Source of the DNA: an uncultured Acetobacteraceae bacterium
GTDB taxonomy: Bacteria; Pseudomonadota; Alphaproteobacteria; Acetobacterales; Acetobacteraceae
Reading direction: 5' to 3'
Assembly (NCBI GenBank): GCA_903839965.1
Contig: CAIMEK010000079.1
Coordinates: 1-5,492 of the forward strand
Length of the DNA: 5,492 bases
Positions 1-5,492 of the stretch are shown piece by piece. Position numbers and translations under genes: made by a program. Each line of letters starts with the position of its first letter. Positions within the stretch are counted from its first letter, which is position 1. Below the pieces are notes generated by a model. That model saw only the letters and a program-made list of their open reading frames with translations, searched no databases and was not told the origin of the DNA.

Positions 1-420
1 CTCGACCTCTACGACCGCCCGCTCGGGGTGGCGCTGATGCACACCGCGCTGGCGCTGCCCTTCGCGGTGCTGGTCTCGGCCTCGCTGTTCCAGGCCATCC
101 CGCGCGAACTGGAGGAAGCGGCCTGGGTGTTCGGCTGCTCGCGCCTGCGCGCCTTCCTGCGCGTGGTGCTGCCGCTCGCGCTGCCCGGCATCGCCGCCAC
201 CGCCATCTTCGCCTTCGTCATTTCCTGGAACGAGGTATTCGCGGCCTCGGTGCTCACCGTCCGCCACCGCACGCTGACCGCCTACCTGCTCACGGTGCTG
301 GCCGAGAGCCCGCTACACGTGCAGTTCGCCGGCGGTTTTGTCCTTATCGCACCCTCGGTGCTGTTCATTTTCCTGGTCCGCAAGCACCTGTTCGCCATGT
401 GGGGGATCGCCAACCGATGA
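1..420 (+). CDS. Carbohydrate ABC transporter permease, CUT1/MalG type (5'-truncated; last 139 residues)
   Basis: This is the C-terminal part of an inner-membrane permease subunit of a CUT1 sugar importer. The reading frame is open from the first base and its true start lies upstream. The key evidence is the EAA loop that docks on the ATPase: window residues 38-46 read EEAAWVFGC, followed by an arginine-rich helix, a VVLPLALPG segment and the hydrophobic stretch AATAIFAFVISWNE, in the order expected of MalG-like proteins. Hydrophobic segments at about residues 11-32, 64-78 and 112-126 are consistent with the last membrane helices. The protein ends KHLFAMWGIANR, without the GxxxGAVKG-like tail common in MalG relatives, so it belongs to a different branch; I cannot name the sugar. 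The ATPase gene follows after 6 bases, so the two are almost certainly co-transcribed and form one complex. Confidence 0.93.
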   Translation, partial: LDLYDRPLGVALMHTALALPFAVLVSASLFQAIPRELEEAAWVFGCSRLRAFLRVVLPLALPGIAATAIFAFVISWNEVFAASVLTVRHRTLTAYLLTVLAESPLHVQFAGGFVLIAPSVLFIFLVRKHLFAMWGIANR

Positions 421-426
421 CGCGCC

Positions 427-1479
427 ATGGCTGACATCCGCATCGACGGCGTTGGAAAAAGCTTTGGTCACACCGTCGCGCTCGAGCGCATCGACCTCAC
501 CGTCGCCGATGGCGAATTCCTCGCCCTGCTCGGCCCCTCCGGCTGCGGCAAGACCACGCTGCTGCGCATCATCGCCGGACTGGAGACGCAAAGCTCCGGC
601 CGCGTGCTGATCGGCGGCGCCGATGTGTCCGCCCTGCCGCCGCGCAAGCGCGGGCTCGCCATGGTGTTCCAGAACTACGCCGTGTTCCCGCACATGACCG
701 TGCGCGACAACGTTTCCTTCGGCTTGCGCATGACCGGCGCCGACGCCGCGCGCATCGCCCGCCAGGTGGACCGCGCGGTTGAGTTGCTGCAGATCGGCCC
801 GTATCTCGCCCGCTATCCCGGCCAGCTCAGCGGCGGGCAGCGCCAGCGCGTCGCGGTGGCCCGCGCGCTGGCGGTCGAGCCCGCGGTGCTGCTGATGGAC
901 GAGCCGCTGTCCAACCTCGACGCCCTGCTGCGGCTGGAAATGCGCGCCGAGCTGAAATCCGTGCTGCACGCGGCCGGCACCACCACCATCTACGTCACCC
1001 ACGACCAGACCGAGGCGATGGGCCTGTCGGACCGCATCGCGGTGATGCACCAGGGCCGCATCGAGCAGATCGGCGCGCCGTCCGACATCTACTCCCACCC
1101 CGCCACCATGTTCGTCGGCAGCTTCGTCGGCAGCCCGCCGATGAATTTTTTCGCGCTGCAGCGGCACAATGGAATGGTCGAGCTTGGCGCGCTGACCCTC
1201 CCTGCCCCACCCGCCGAGCATCTTGTGCTCGGCATCCGCGGCGAGGACCTCGAGGAATGCGCCGCCGACGCCGGCTTCGCCTTCACGGTGCAGGTGGCGG
1301 AACCAATGGGCTCGCACTGCCTGCTCACCGGCATGGCCTTCGACCGCCGGCTGCGTGTGGTCGCGCCGTCCGACCGCCAGGCCAGCCCGGGCGAAGTGAT
1401 GCACCTGCGCCCGCTGCCCGGACGCATCCGCTGGATGGACGCCGCCACCGGTGCGGCGATCGCGATGGAGCCGGCATGA
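427..1479 (+). CDS. Sugar ABC transporter ATP-binding protein, MalK/UgpC type
   Basis: This 350-residue cytoplasmic ATPase powers the CUT1 importer. All nucleotide-binding elements are intact: Walker A GPSGCGKTT (36-44), Q-loop Q82 in VFQNYAVFPHMTV, signature LSGGQRQRVAVARAL (134-148), Walker B VLLMDEP (154-160), D-loop SNLD (162-165) and H-loop H192 in YVTHDQTEAM. After about residue 235 (GSPPMNFF) comes the C-terminal TOBE/OB-fold regulatory domain typical of MalK, UgpC and SmoK. The usual GIRPE motif there reads GIRGEDL (269-275). Length is normal for the family. The ATG at 427 gives the standard N-terminus (strand, then ALERIDLTVADGE). No good Shine-Dalgarno lies just upstream, so translation probably depends on coupling to the permease that stops at 420. 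The stop codon overlaps the hydrolase start (ATGA). Family assignment is certain; the transported sugar is not determined by this subunit. Confidence 0.97.
   Translation: MADIRIDGVGKSFGHTVALERIDLTVADGEFLALLGPSGCGKTTLLRIIAGLETQSSGRVLIGGADVSALPPRKRGLAMVFQNYAVFPHMTVRDNVSFGLRMTGADAARIARQVDRAVELLQIGPYLARYPGQLSGGQRQRVAVARALAVEPAVLLMDEPLSNLDALLRLEMRAELKSVLHAAGTTTIYVTHDQTEAMGLSDRIAVMHQGRIEQIGAPSDIYSHPATMFVGSFVGSPPMNFFALQRHNGMVELGALTLPAPPAEHLVLGIRGEDLEECAADAGFAFTVQVAEPMGSHCLLTGMAFDRRLRVVAPSDRQASPGEVMHLRPLPGRIRWMDAATGAAIAMEPA
1467..1470 (+). promoter_or_regulatory. Shine-Dalgarno for the glycoside hydrolase, inside the ATPase gene
   Basis: GGAG lies 5 bases before the ATG at 1476, within the last codons of the ATPase gene. 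Together with the ATGA stop/start overlap it supports 1476 as the true start rather than in-frame codons further upstream, which would overlap the conserved TOBE domain. Confidence 0.7.
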
Positions 1480-2735
1480 CCGACAGCCTCACCGACGCCC
1501 AGGCCACCCTGCGCGCCAACGACCGCGGCGGCTACACCGTGCCGACCGCACGCCTCTACCCGTTCCAGTGGAACTGGGACTCCGCCTTCGTCGCCATGGG
1601 TTTTTCCACTTTCGACGAGGATCGCGCCTGGCGGGAGATCGAGCGCCTGCTGCAGGGCCAGTGGGCCGACGGGCTGCTGCCGCACATCGTCTTCCATGCT
1701 CCCAGCGACGACTACTTCCCCGGTCCCGACACCTGGGGCACCACCCACACGCCGCCCACCTCCGGCATCACTCAGCCGCCGGTGCTCGCCACCGCGGCGC
1801 GCCTCCTGTTCGACACCGCCATGCACCGCGGCGACGCGCAGGCGCGGATGGCGGCGATCTATCCCGCCCTGCTGCGCAACCACCGCTGGTGGCAGCAGGC
1901 GCGCGACCCGCGGCGCACCGGCCTGGTCGCCACGCTGCACCCGTGGGAATCGGGCATGGACAATTCGCCGGCCTGGGACCGGGCGATGGCGCGCGTGCCC
2001 ACCTCCACCAGCACGCCGATCCGCCGGCGCGACACCGGACATATCGACCCCGCCATGCGCCCGCGTGAGGTGGACTATCAGCGCTTCATCCATCTGGTGG
2101 ACTGCTTCCGCGCCGTGGCCTGGGACCCAGCGCGCATGTTCGCCGCCACGCCGTTCCGTATGGCCGATCCCGCCACCAACGCCATCCTGCTGCGCGCGGA
2201 ACAGGACCTGCTCGTGCTGGCCCAGCGTTTCGGAACCGCCCCCGAGCAGGCGGAGATCGCCGGGCGGATCGCCGGCCTCAGCGCCGGCATCGGCACGCTG
2301 TGGAACAACCGGGTCGGGCTGTGGACCGCGCGCGACCTGATCGACGACACGCCGGTCGAGGTCGGCACCTCCGCCGGCCTGCTGGCGCTGTTCGCGCGCG
2401 CCGCCAGTGGCGAGCAATCCGCCCGCGCCGCCGCCACGTTGACGGGCTGGGCCGGACGCGTCCGCTTCCTGGTGCCCTCGACCGATCCCGCGTCGCCCTG
2501 CTTCGAGCCGTTGCGCTATTGGCGCGGCCCGGTCTGGGCGGTGATGAACTGGATGATCGCCGAGGGCCTCGACGCCTCCGGACAGCCCGAACTCGCCGCC
2601 CGCGTGCGCGCGGACACCGTGGCGCTGATCGATGCCGCCGGGCCGATGGAATATTTCGACCCGACCGACGGCAAGGGTGCCGGCGGCACGGCGTTTTCCT
2701 GGACCGCCGCCATCCGCCTGCTGCTTGCCAATTAG
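1476..2735 (+). CDS. Cytoplasmic GH63-like glycoside hydrolase (mannosylglycerate/glucosylglycerate hydrolase-like)
   Basis: This 419-residue protein looks like a single-domain (alpha/alpha)6-barrel glycosidase of the MGH1/GH63 group, related to mannosylglycerate and glucosylglycerate hydrolases and distantly to trehalase-like and debranching enzymes. Visible landmarks are YPFQWNWDSAFVAMGF (28-43), LLPHIVFH (67-74), TSGITQPPV (95-103), HPWESGMDNSPAWD (155-168), YWRGPVWAVMNWM (348-360), and MEYFDPTDG followed by FSWTAA (391-412). By analogy with the inverting enzymes of this family, D162 is the likely general acid and E392 the likely general base; this is inferred by motif, not by alignment. 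There is no signal peptide, so it acts in the cytoplasm. Its start overlaps the ATPase stop, tying it to the CUT1 importer: the imported glycoside would be cleaved inside the cell. The substrate could be glucosylglycerate, mannosylglycerate, glucosylglycerol or another small alpha-glycoside; the sequence alone does not decide. Confidence 0.87.
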   Translation: MTDSLTDAQATLRANDRGGYTVPTARLYPFQWNWDSAFVAMGFSTFDEDRAWREIERLLQGQWADGLLPHIVFHAPSDDYFPGPDTWGTTHTPPTSGITQPPVLATAARLLFDTAMHRGDAQARMAAIYPALLRNHRWWQQARDPRRTGLVATLHPWESGMDNSPAWDRAMARVPTSTSTPIRRRDTGHIDPAMRPREVDYQRFIHLVDCFRAVAWDPARMFAATPFRMADPATNAILLRAEQDLLVLAQRFGTAPEQAEIAGRIAGLSAGIGTLWNNRVGLWTARDLIDDTPVEVGTSAGLLALFARAASGEQSARAAATLTGWAGRVRFLVPSTDPASPCFEPLRYWRGPVWAVMNWMIAEGLDASGQPELAARVRADTVALIDAAGPMEYFDPTDGKGAGGTAFSWTAAIRLLLAN

Positions 2736-2772
2736 CGCCCGCCCTGGTCCTGCGCCCGCGCCGCGGCTAGAA

Positions 2773-2823
2773 CAATGCCAGCTTGAGCGGAATCGCACTG
2801 CGATCCGCGAGCTGGCGGAATTG
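2773..2823. repeat. Imperfect inverted repeat (first hairpin)
   Basis: Pairing segments from outside in are CAAT (2773-2776) with ATTG (2820-2823), GCCAGCT (2777-2783) with AGCTGGC (2810-2816), GCGG (2787-2790) with CCGC (2805-2808), and ATCGC (2792-2796) with GCGAT (2800-2804) around a 3-base loop. Small bulges interrupt it: GGA on the 3' side at 2817-2819, TGA opposite G, and A2791. It starts 38 bases after the hydrolase stop. No T-run follows, so it is not a canonical intrinsic terminator, although it could protect or end the upstream transcript. Confidence 0.6.
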
Positions 2824-2838
2824 CTCGCCAAAATATGG

Positions 2839-2873
2839 CTAGACCGATTTCAGCCTGCCTGAAATCGGTCTAG
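2839..2873. repeat. Perfect 15-bp inverted repeat (second hairpin) just upstream of the kinase gene
   Basis: The left arm CTAGACCGATTTCAG (2839-2853) is the exact reverse complement of the right arm CTGAAATCGGTCTAG (2859-2873), separated by the 5-base loop CCTGC. The right arm ends 11 bases before the kinase ATG, so the structure lies where a leader hairpin or an operator would act. The following bases are GTTCGCGCGCC, with no T-tract, which argues against a Rho-independent terminator on this strand. It could be an operator for a dimeric regulator, an RNA hairpin that controls translation of the kinase, or part of a dispersed repeat. Confidence 0.9.
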
Positions 2874-2884
2874 GTTCGCGCGCC

Positions 2885-4261
2885 ATGCCCGTCATCCTCG
2901 CCATTGACCTCGGCGGCACCTCGCTGCGCGCCGGCCTCATCGACGAGGCCGGCACGCTGGTCGCTTGCGCCGCCCGGCCGCACCGCATCGACGCCGAAGC
3001 CGACGCCGAACAGTGGTGGCTCGACTTGTGCGACCTGATCGCCGAGTTGGCCCCGCGCGACGTGGTCGCCATCGCGCCCGGCGGCTTCACGCGCAGCCAG
3101 GTGCTGGTGGATGCCGAGGGCGCGCCGGTGCGCCCCGCCCAGTGCTTCCCCGACGGCCGGGCCGGCGGCGAAGCCGAGGAACTCGCGGGTATCGGCCAGG
3201 GCACCTGGCTGGACATCACCGCCTACCATCCGCTGGCGCGCCTGCTCTGGGCGAAGCGCCACGACGCGGCCGCCTTCGCCCGCGCCAGCGCCGTCCTGCA
3301 GCCCAAGGACTTCCTGGCGCTGCGCCTCACCGGCCGGGCCGCCTCCGACCGTATCGCCAGTGCCTGGGCGCTGCGCCGCGACGGCGGCGTGGCGGTCGAG
3401 GCCTTCCGCGCCGCCGGCCTCGATGCCCGCCTGCTGCCCGCGCTGCTCGCGCCGGGCGACGTGGTCGGCGCCTGCACCCACCCCGCGCTGCGTGGCGTTC
3501 CCGTCATCTGCGGCTCGATGGACACCTGGTGCGCCAGCATCGGCGCGGGCGCCGCGGAGGCCGGCGACGCCTACCTCATCAGCGGCACCACCGACGCCGC
3601 CGGCGTGCTCACCGCCGCCCCGCATCCGCGCCCCGGGCTGGTCACGCTGCCCTGGGGCAATCGCCTGTTCCACACCGGCGGACCCAGCGGGGCGGGCGCC
3701 GACTGCGCGGTGTGGGCCGCCGCCCTGCTCGGCCTGCCCGACGCCGCCGCCCTGGTCGCACTGGCCGAAATCGCGAACCCCGAGGCGCCGCCGCTGCTGT
3801 TTCTGCCCGCGCTCTCCGGCGAGCGCGCTCCGCACTGGCGCCCGGACGCCCGCGGCGCCTTCCTGGGCCTGGACCGCGGCCACGGCCCGGCCGACCTCGC
3901 GCGCGCCGTGCTGGAAGGCGTCGCGCTGGCCGACCGCGCGCTGCTGGAGGGGTTCGACGTGCGGCGCCTGGCAATCGCCGGCGGCGGCGCCCGTGCCGAT
4001 GCCTGGTGCCAGATCCGCGCCGACCTGCTGGGCTGCCCGCTGCACCGCGCCGCCGCCCCCGAGCCCGGGCTGCTGGGCGCCGCCGCACTGGCCTGGACCA
4101 GTTTTGCCCGCTTTGCCTCCCTGCCGGCCGCCCGCTCGGCGTTGGTGCGCACCGACGCGGTGTTCCATCCGCGCCCGGCGGATGCCGATCGCCGTTACGC
4201 CCTCTTCAAGAGCGCGCAAGCCGCGTATATCCCGTTGGCTATGCGATCGGACCCGGGTTGA
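2885..4261 (+). CDS. FGGY-family carbohydrate kinase
   Basis: This 458-residue cytoplasmic kinase is predicted to phosphorylate a sugar or polyol with ATP. The N-terminal phosphate-binding motif is AIDLGGTSLRAGLID (6-20). Other family landmarks are the substrate-loop region RPAQCFPDGRAGGEAEEL (83-100, equivalent to the WxDxR region), KDFLALRLTG (141-150), GSMDTWCASIGAGA (210-223) with D213 the likely catalytic base, the second phosphate loop ISGTTDAAG (232-240), LPALSGERAPHWRPDARGAFLGL (307-329) and the C-terminal adenosine-site motif IAGGGARADAWCQIRADLLGCPL (364-386). It is somewhat shorter than typical 480-500-residue members but has all core motifs. The motifs resemble the xylulokinase-like branch more than glycerol kinase; the true substrate is unknown. 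The ATG at 2885 gives a normal N-terminus, although no clear Shine-Dalgarno precedes it. The stop overlaps the next permease start by one base. Confidence 0.94.
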   Translation: MPVILAIDLGGTSLRAGLIDEAGTLVACAARPHRIDAEADAEQWWLDLCDLIAELAPRDVVAIAPGGFTRSQVLVDAEGAPVRPAQCFPDGRAGGEAEELAGIGQGTWLDITAYHPLARLLWAKRHDAAAFARASAVLQPKDFLALRLTGRAASDRIASAWALRRDGGVAVEAFRAAGLDARLLPALLAPGDVVGACTHPALRGVPVICGSMDTWCASIGAGAAEAGDAYLISGTTDAAGVLTAAPHPRPGLVTLPWGNRLFHTGGPSGAGADCAVWAAALLGLPDAAALVALAEIANPEAPPLLFLPALSGERAPHWRPDARGAFLGLDRGHGPADLARAVLEGVALADRALLEGFDVRRLAIAGGGARADAWCQIRADLLGCPLHRAAAPEPGLLGAAALAWTSFARFASLPAARSALVRTDAVFHPRPADADRRYALFKSAQAAYIPLAMRSDPG

Positions 4262-5205
4262 TGTTGCGTTCGCTGATCGGGCGCTACGGCACCGCCTTGG
4301 CCGCGGTGGCGCTGTTCGCCGCCTTTGCCGTTGCCGCCGACAATTTCCTGGCGGTCGGCAATCTCATCGGCATCGCCAAGCAGATCAGCCATATCGCCAT
4401 CCTCGGTATCGGCTTTTCGCTGGCGCTCACCGCCGCCGAACTCGATCTTTCGTTTGCCAACGTCACCAGCCTGGCGGCGGTCGCCACCGGCATGCTGGTG
4501 CACACCGGGCATGCCCCCGCCCTGGCGGTCGCCGCCGGCCTCGGCATCGGGCTGGGCGCCGGCGTGCTGAACGGCGCCGTGGTCACGCTGCTGAAGGTGC
4601 CCTCGCTGATCGCCACCCTGGCGGTCGCCGCGATCGCCAACGGCTGCGCCTTCCTCATCACCGGCGGGGTCTCCGTGGTCGGCCGCTGGCCGCGCGGCTT
4701 CACCGACCTCGGCCGCGCCAATGCGTTCGGCCTGCCCGTGCTGGTGTGGTGGATGCTGGGCGTGGCGCTGGTGGCGCAGTTCTTCCTCAAGCAGACCCGT
4801 ACCGGCTTCCGCCTGGTGTGCACCGGCGAGGCCGCGGAGGCATCCGCGCTGGCCGGCATCGCGGTGCGCCGCATGAAGGTGCTCGGCCTCGCCCTGTCCG
4901 GCGCCTGCGCCGGCCTGGCCGCCGTGCTGCTCACCGCCAGCCTGTCCTCCGCCGCCCCCAACATGGCCGCCGACATGCTGCTCACCGCGCTCGCCGCGGT
5001 CATGCTGGGCATGACCATGTTCGAGCCGGGCCGCCCCAACATTCCCGGCACGCTGGTCGGCGCGCTCACCATCGGCATGCTGAGCGACGGCCTCGTGCTG
5101 CTCGGCGCGCCCTACTACGTGCAGGACATCTGCCTCGGCCTCATCATCATCGCCTCGGTCGCCGCATCGGCCAGCGTGCTGACGCGGGCCGCCTTCGCCC
5201 TCTGA
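4261..5205 (+). CDS. Sugar ABC transporter permease, CUT2/RbsC type
   Basis: This 314-residue inner-membrane protein is predicted to form the channel of a ribose-type (CUT2) importer. It is mostly hydrophobic, with candidate membrane segments near residues 11-27, 45-60, 70-80, 86-110, 113-135, 158-176, 206-228, 236-254, 262-283 and 289-308. RbsC-family landmarks are AAELDLSFANVTSLAAV (58-74), GAGVLNGAVVTLLKVPSLIATL (99-120), the cytoplasmic loop with ALAGIAVRRMKVLGLALSGACAGLAAVLL (196-224), and PGTLVGALTIGMLSDGLVLLG (262-282). Length is normal. The frame is open far upstream, but that part is an Arg/Pro-rich shadow of the kinase gene; ATG 4261, overlapping the kinase TGA, gives the expected N-terminus. 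It follows the kinase and precedes a binding protein, so it most likely imports the kinase substrate. No RbsA-type ATPase is in the window. Confidence 0.95.
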   Translation: MLRSLIGRYGTALAAVALFAAFAVAADNFLAVGNLIGIAKQISHIAILGIGFSLALTAAELDLSFANVTSLAAVATGMLVHTGHAPALAVAAGLGIGLGAGVLNGAVVTLLKVPSLIATLAVAAIANGCAFLITGGVSVVGRWPRGFTDLGRANAFGLPVLVWWMLGVALVAQFFLKQTRTGFRLVCTGEAAEASALAGIAVRRMKVLGLALSGACAGLAAVLLTASLSSAAPNMAADMLLTALAAVMLGMTMFEPGRPNIPGTLVGALTIGMLSDGLVLLGAPYYVQDICLGLIIIASVAASASVLTRAAFAL

Positions 5206-5209
5206 CAAC

Positions 5210-5214
5210 AGGAG
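5210..5214 (+). promoter_or_regulatory. Strong Shine-Dalgarno for the periplasmic binding protein
   Basis: AGGAG lies 6 bases before the ATG at 5221. It is the best ribosome-binding site in the window, consistent with binding proteins being made in excess over membrane components of the same operon. Confidence 0.85.
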
Positions 5215-5220
5215 CCTCCC

Positions 5221-5492
5221 ATGCGCCGCGTTTTCCTCGTACTGGTGCTCTCACTCGCGCTCGCCGGCGTCGCCCAGGCGCGCACGCTCAAGCTCGGCAT
5301 CGTCGCCTTCCAGATGTCGTCCGAGACGCACGCCCGCGCCGCCAATGCCGCCGAGGCCGCCGCCCGCGCGCTCGGCTGGCCGGTCACGCTGCTGAACTCG
5401 CGCGGCTCGATCCCGGAAAGCGCCGCGCAGATCGAGAACCTCATCAGCGCCCATGTGGACGCGATGGTGCTGTGCATGACCAAGCCGGTGGA
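5221..5492 (+). CDS. Periplasmic sugar-binding protein of the CUT2 system (3'-truncated; first 90 residues)
   Basis: This reading frame starts 15 bases after the permease stop and runs off the end of the window. Residues 1-20 form a classic Sec signal peptide: MRR, then the hydrophobic core VFLVLVLSLALAGV, then AQA as the signal peptidase I site before RTLKLG. The mature N-terminus (LKLGIVAFQMSSETHARAANAAEAAARALGW) matches the first beta-strand and helix of ribose/galactose-type binding proteins (Peripla_BP_4). It is followed by VTLLNSRGSIPESAAQIENLISAHVDAMVL, which fits the 'add up the repeated IDnLIa..vDaivl' pattern typical of RbsB-like proteins. No lipobox cysteine is present, so it should be soluble in the periplasm. 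It would deliver ligand to the adjacent permease. The ligand cannot be read from this fragment. Confidence 0.92.
   Translation, partial: MRRVFLVLVLSLALAGVAQARTLKLGIVAFQMSSETHARAANAAEAAARALGWPVTLLNSRGSIPESAAQIENLISAHVDAMVLCMTKPV

Larger units (their letters stand above)
2767..2873. repeat. Composite palindromic intergenic element bounded by CTAG
   Basis: The 107-base stretch starts and ends with CTAG, a tetramer I did not see outside this intergenic region. It contains two hairpin units whose 5' arms are related in direct orientation: ctagaacaatgccagc (2767-2782) and ctagaccgatttcagc (2839-2854) match at 12 of 16 positions. The 57 bases at 2817-2873 are about 49% GC, clearly lower than the flanking genes. 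This looks like a REP-like or MITE-like intergenic repeat made of one degenerate and one perfect palindrome. Whether copies exist elsewhere in the genome cannot be seen from here. Confidence 0.5.

Noticed and set aside
1257..1475. In-frame upstream extension of the hydrolase
   Set aside because: It overlaps the conserved TOBE part of the ATPase and reads as Arg/Pro-rich shadow; ATG 1476 has a Shine-Dalgarno and an ATGA overlap.
1089..2831. A 580-codon open frame on the minus strand across the ATPase end and hydrolase gene
   Set aside because: It is opposite to two well-supported genes; its translation is low-complexity Gly/Ala/Arg/His-rich with no recognisable domain, as expected of antisense frames in very GC-rich DNA.
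2632..2862. Small open frame covering the end of the hydrolase gene and the intergenic region
   Set aside because: Most of it is an out-of-frame shadow of the hydrolase and the rest is the palindromic element; no Shine-Dalgarno or recognisable protein feature.
2773..2873. Intrinsic (Rho-independent) terminator for the first block
   Set aside because: Neither hairpin is followed by a T-run on the + strand. Termination here is possible but not supported by sequence.
2736..2884. A sigma-70-type promoter for the kinase operon
   Set aside because: TTGCTC at 2821 and the AT-rich bases near 2831-2836 have no partner box at acceptable spacing; I cannot support a specific promoter.
2870..4219. A 449-codon open frame on the minus strand opposite the kinase
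   Set aside because: The translation is Gly/Ala/Gln/Arg-rich without motifs, while the + strand encodes a complete FGGY kinase. Its length is a base-composition artefact.
2965..4260. Upstream extension of the permease frame, which would make a 746-residue fusion protein
   Set aside because: The extension is an Arg/Pro/Ala-rich shadow in the kinase gene with no domain; the ATG at 4261 gives the normal family N-terminus.
4195..5208. A 337-codon open frame on the minus strand opposite the CUT2 permease
   Set aside because: It is His/Gly/Glu-rich low-complexity sequence that mirrors the hydrophobic codons of the real permease.

Overview
The window is a carbohydrate uptake and catabolism locus from a very GC-rich bacterium. 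All six protein genes lie on the + strand and are tightly packed: gaps of 6 to 15 bases or start/stop overlaps, with one 149-base intergenic exception. The GC-rich third codon positions, the mix of sugar ABC systems and the style of the intergenic palindromes suggest a proteobacterium, most likely an alphaproteobacterium. That is inference, because no rRNA, tRNA or marker gene is present.

Left block (1-2735) is the end of an operon for a CUT1-type (maltose/polyol/trehalose-like) importer. It holds the C-terminal part of an inner-membrane permease, a complete MalK/UgpC-type ATPase, and a cytoplasmic (alpha/alpha)6-barrel glycoside hydrolase of the GH63 mannosylglycerate/glucosylglycerate hydrolase-like group. 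The ATPase and hydrolase overlap at ATGA. The layout suggests that an intact small glycoside is imported and then cleaved inside the cell. The substrate-binding protein and the partner permease should lie upstream of base 1.

Intergenic stretch (2736-2884) is the only non-coding region of note and the least ordinary part of the window. It carries a perfect 15-bp inverted repeat (2839-2873) that ends 11 bases before the next start codon. An imperfect hairpin (about 2773-2823) precedes it. The 5' arms of the two share 12 of 16 bases in direct orientation (2767-2782 and 2839-2854), and the whole stretch is bounded by CTAG. I read it as a small composite palindromic repeat (REP-like) or a regulatory site, not a classical terminator.

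Right block (2885-5492) is a second, unrelated uptake system: an FGGY-family sugar kinase, a CUT2 (RbsC-type) permease whose start overlaps the kinase stop, and the N-terminus of a secreted periplasmic sugar-binding protein that runs off the window. The logic is capture, import, then phosphorylation of a monosaccharide or polyol. The CUT2 ATPase (RbsA type) is not in the window.

I found no mobile element, CRISPR array, RNA gene or clearly novel protein system. The gene content is conventional. The points worth a second look are the palindromic intergenic element and the possible metabolic link between the two transport blocks.
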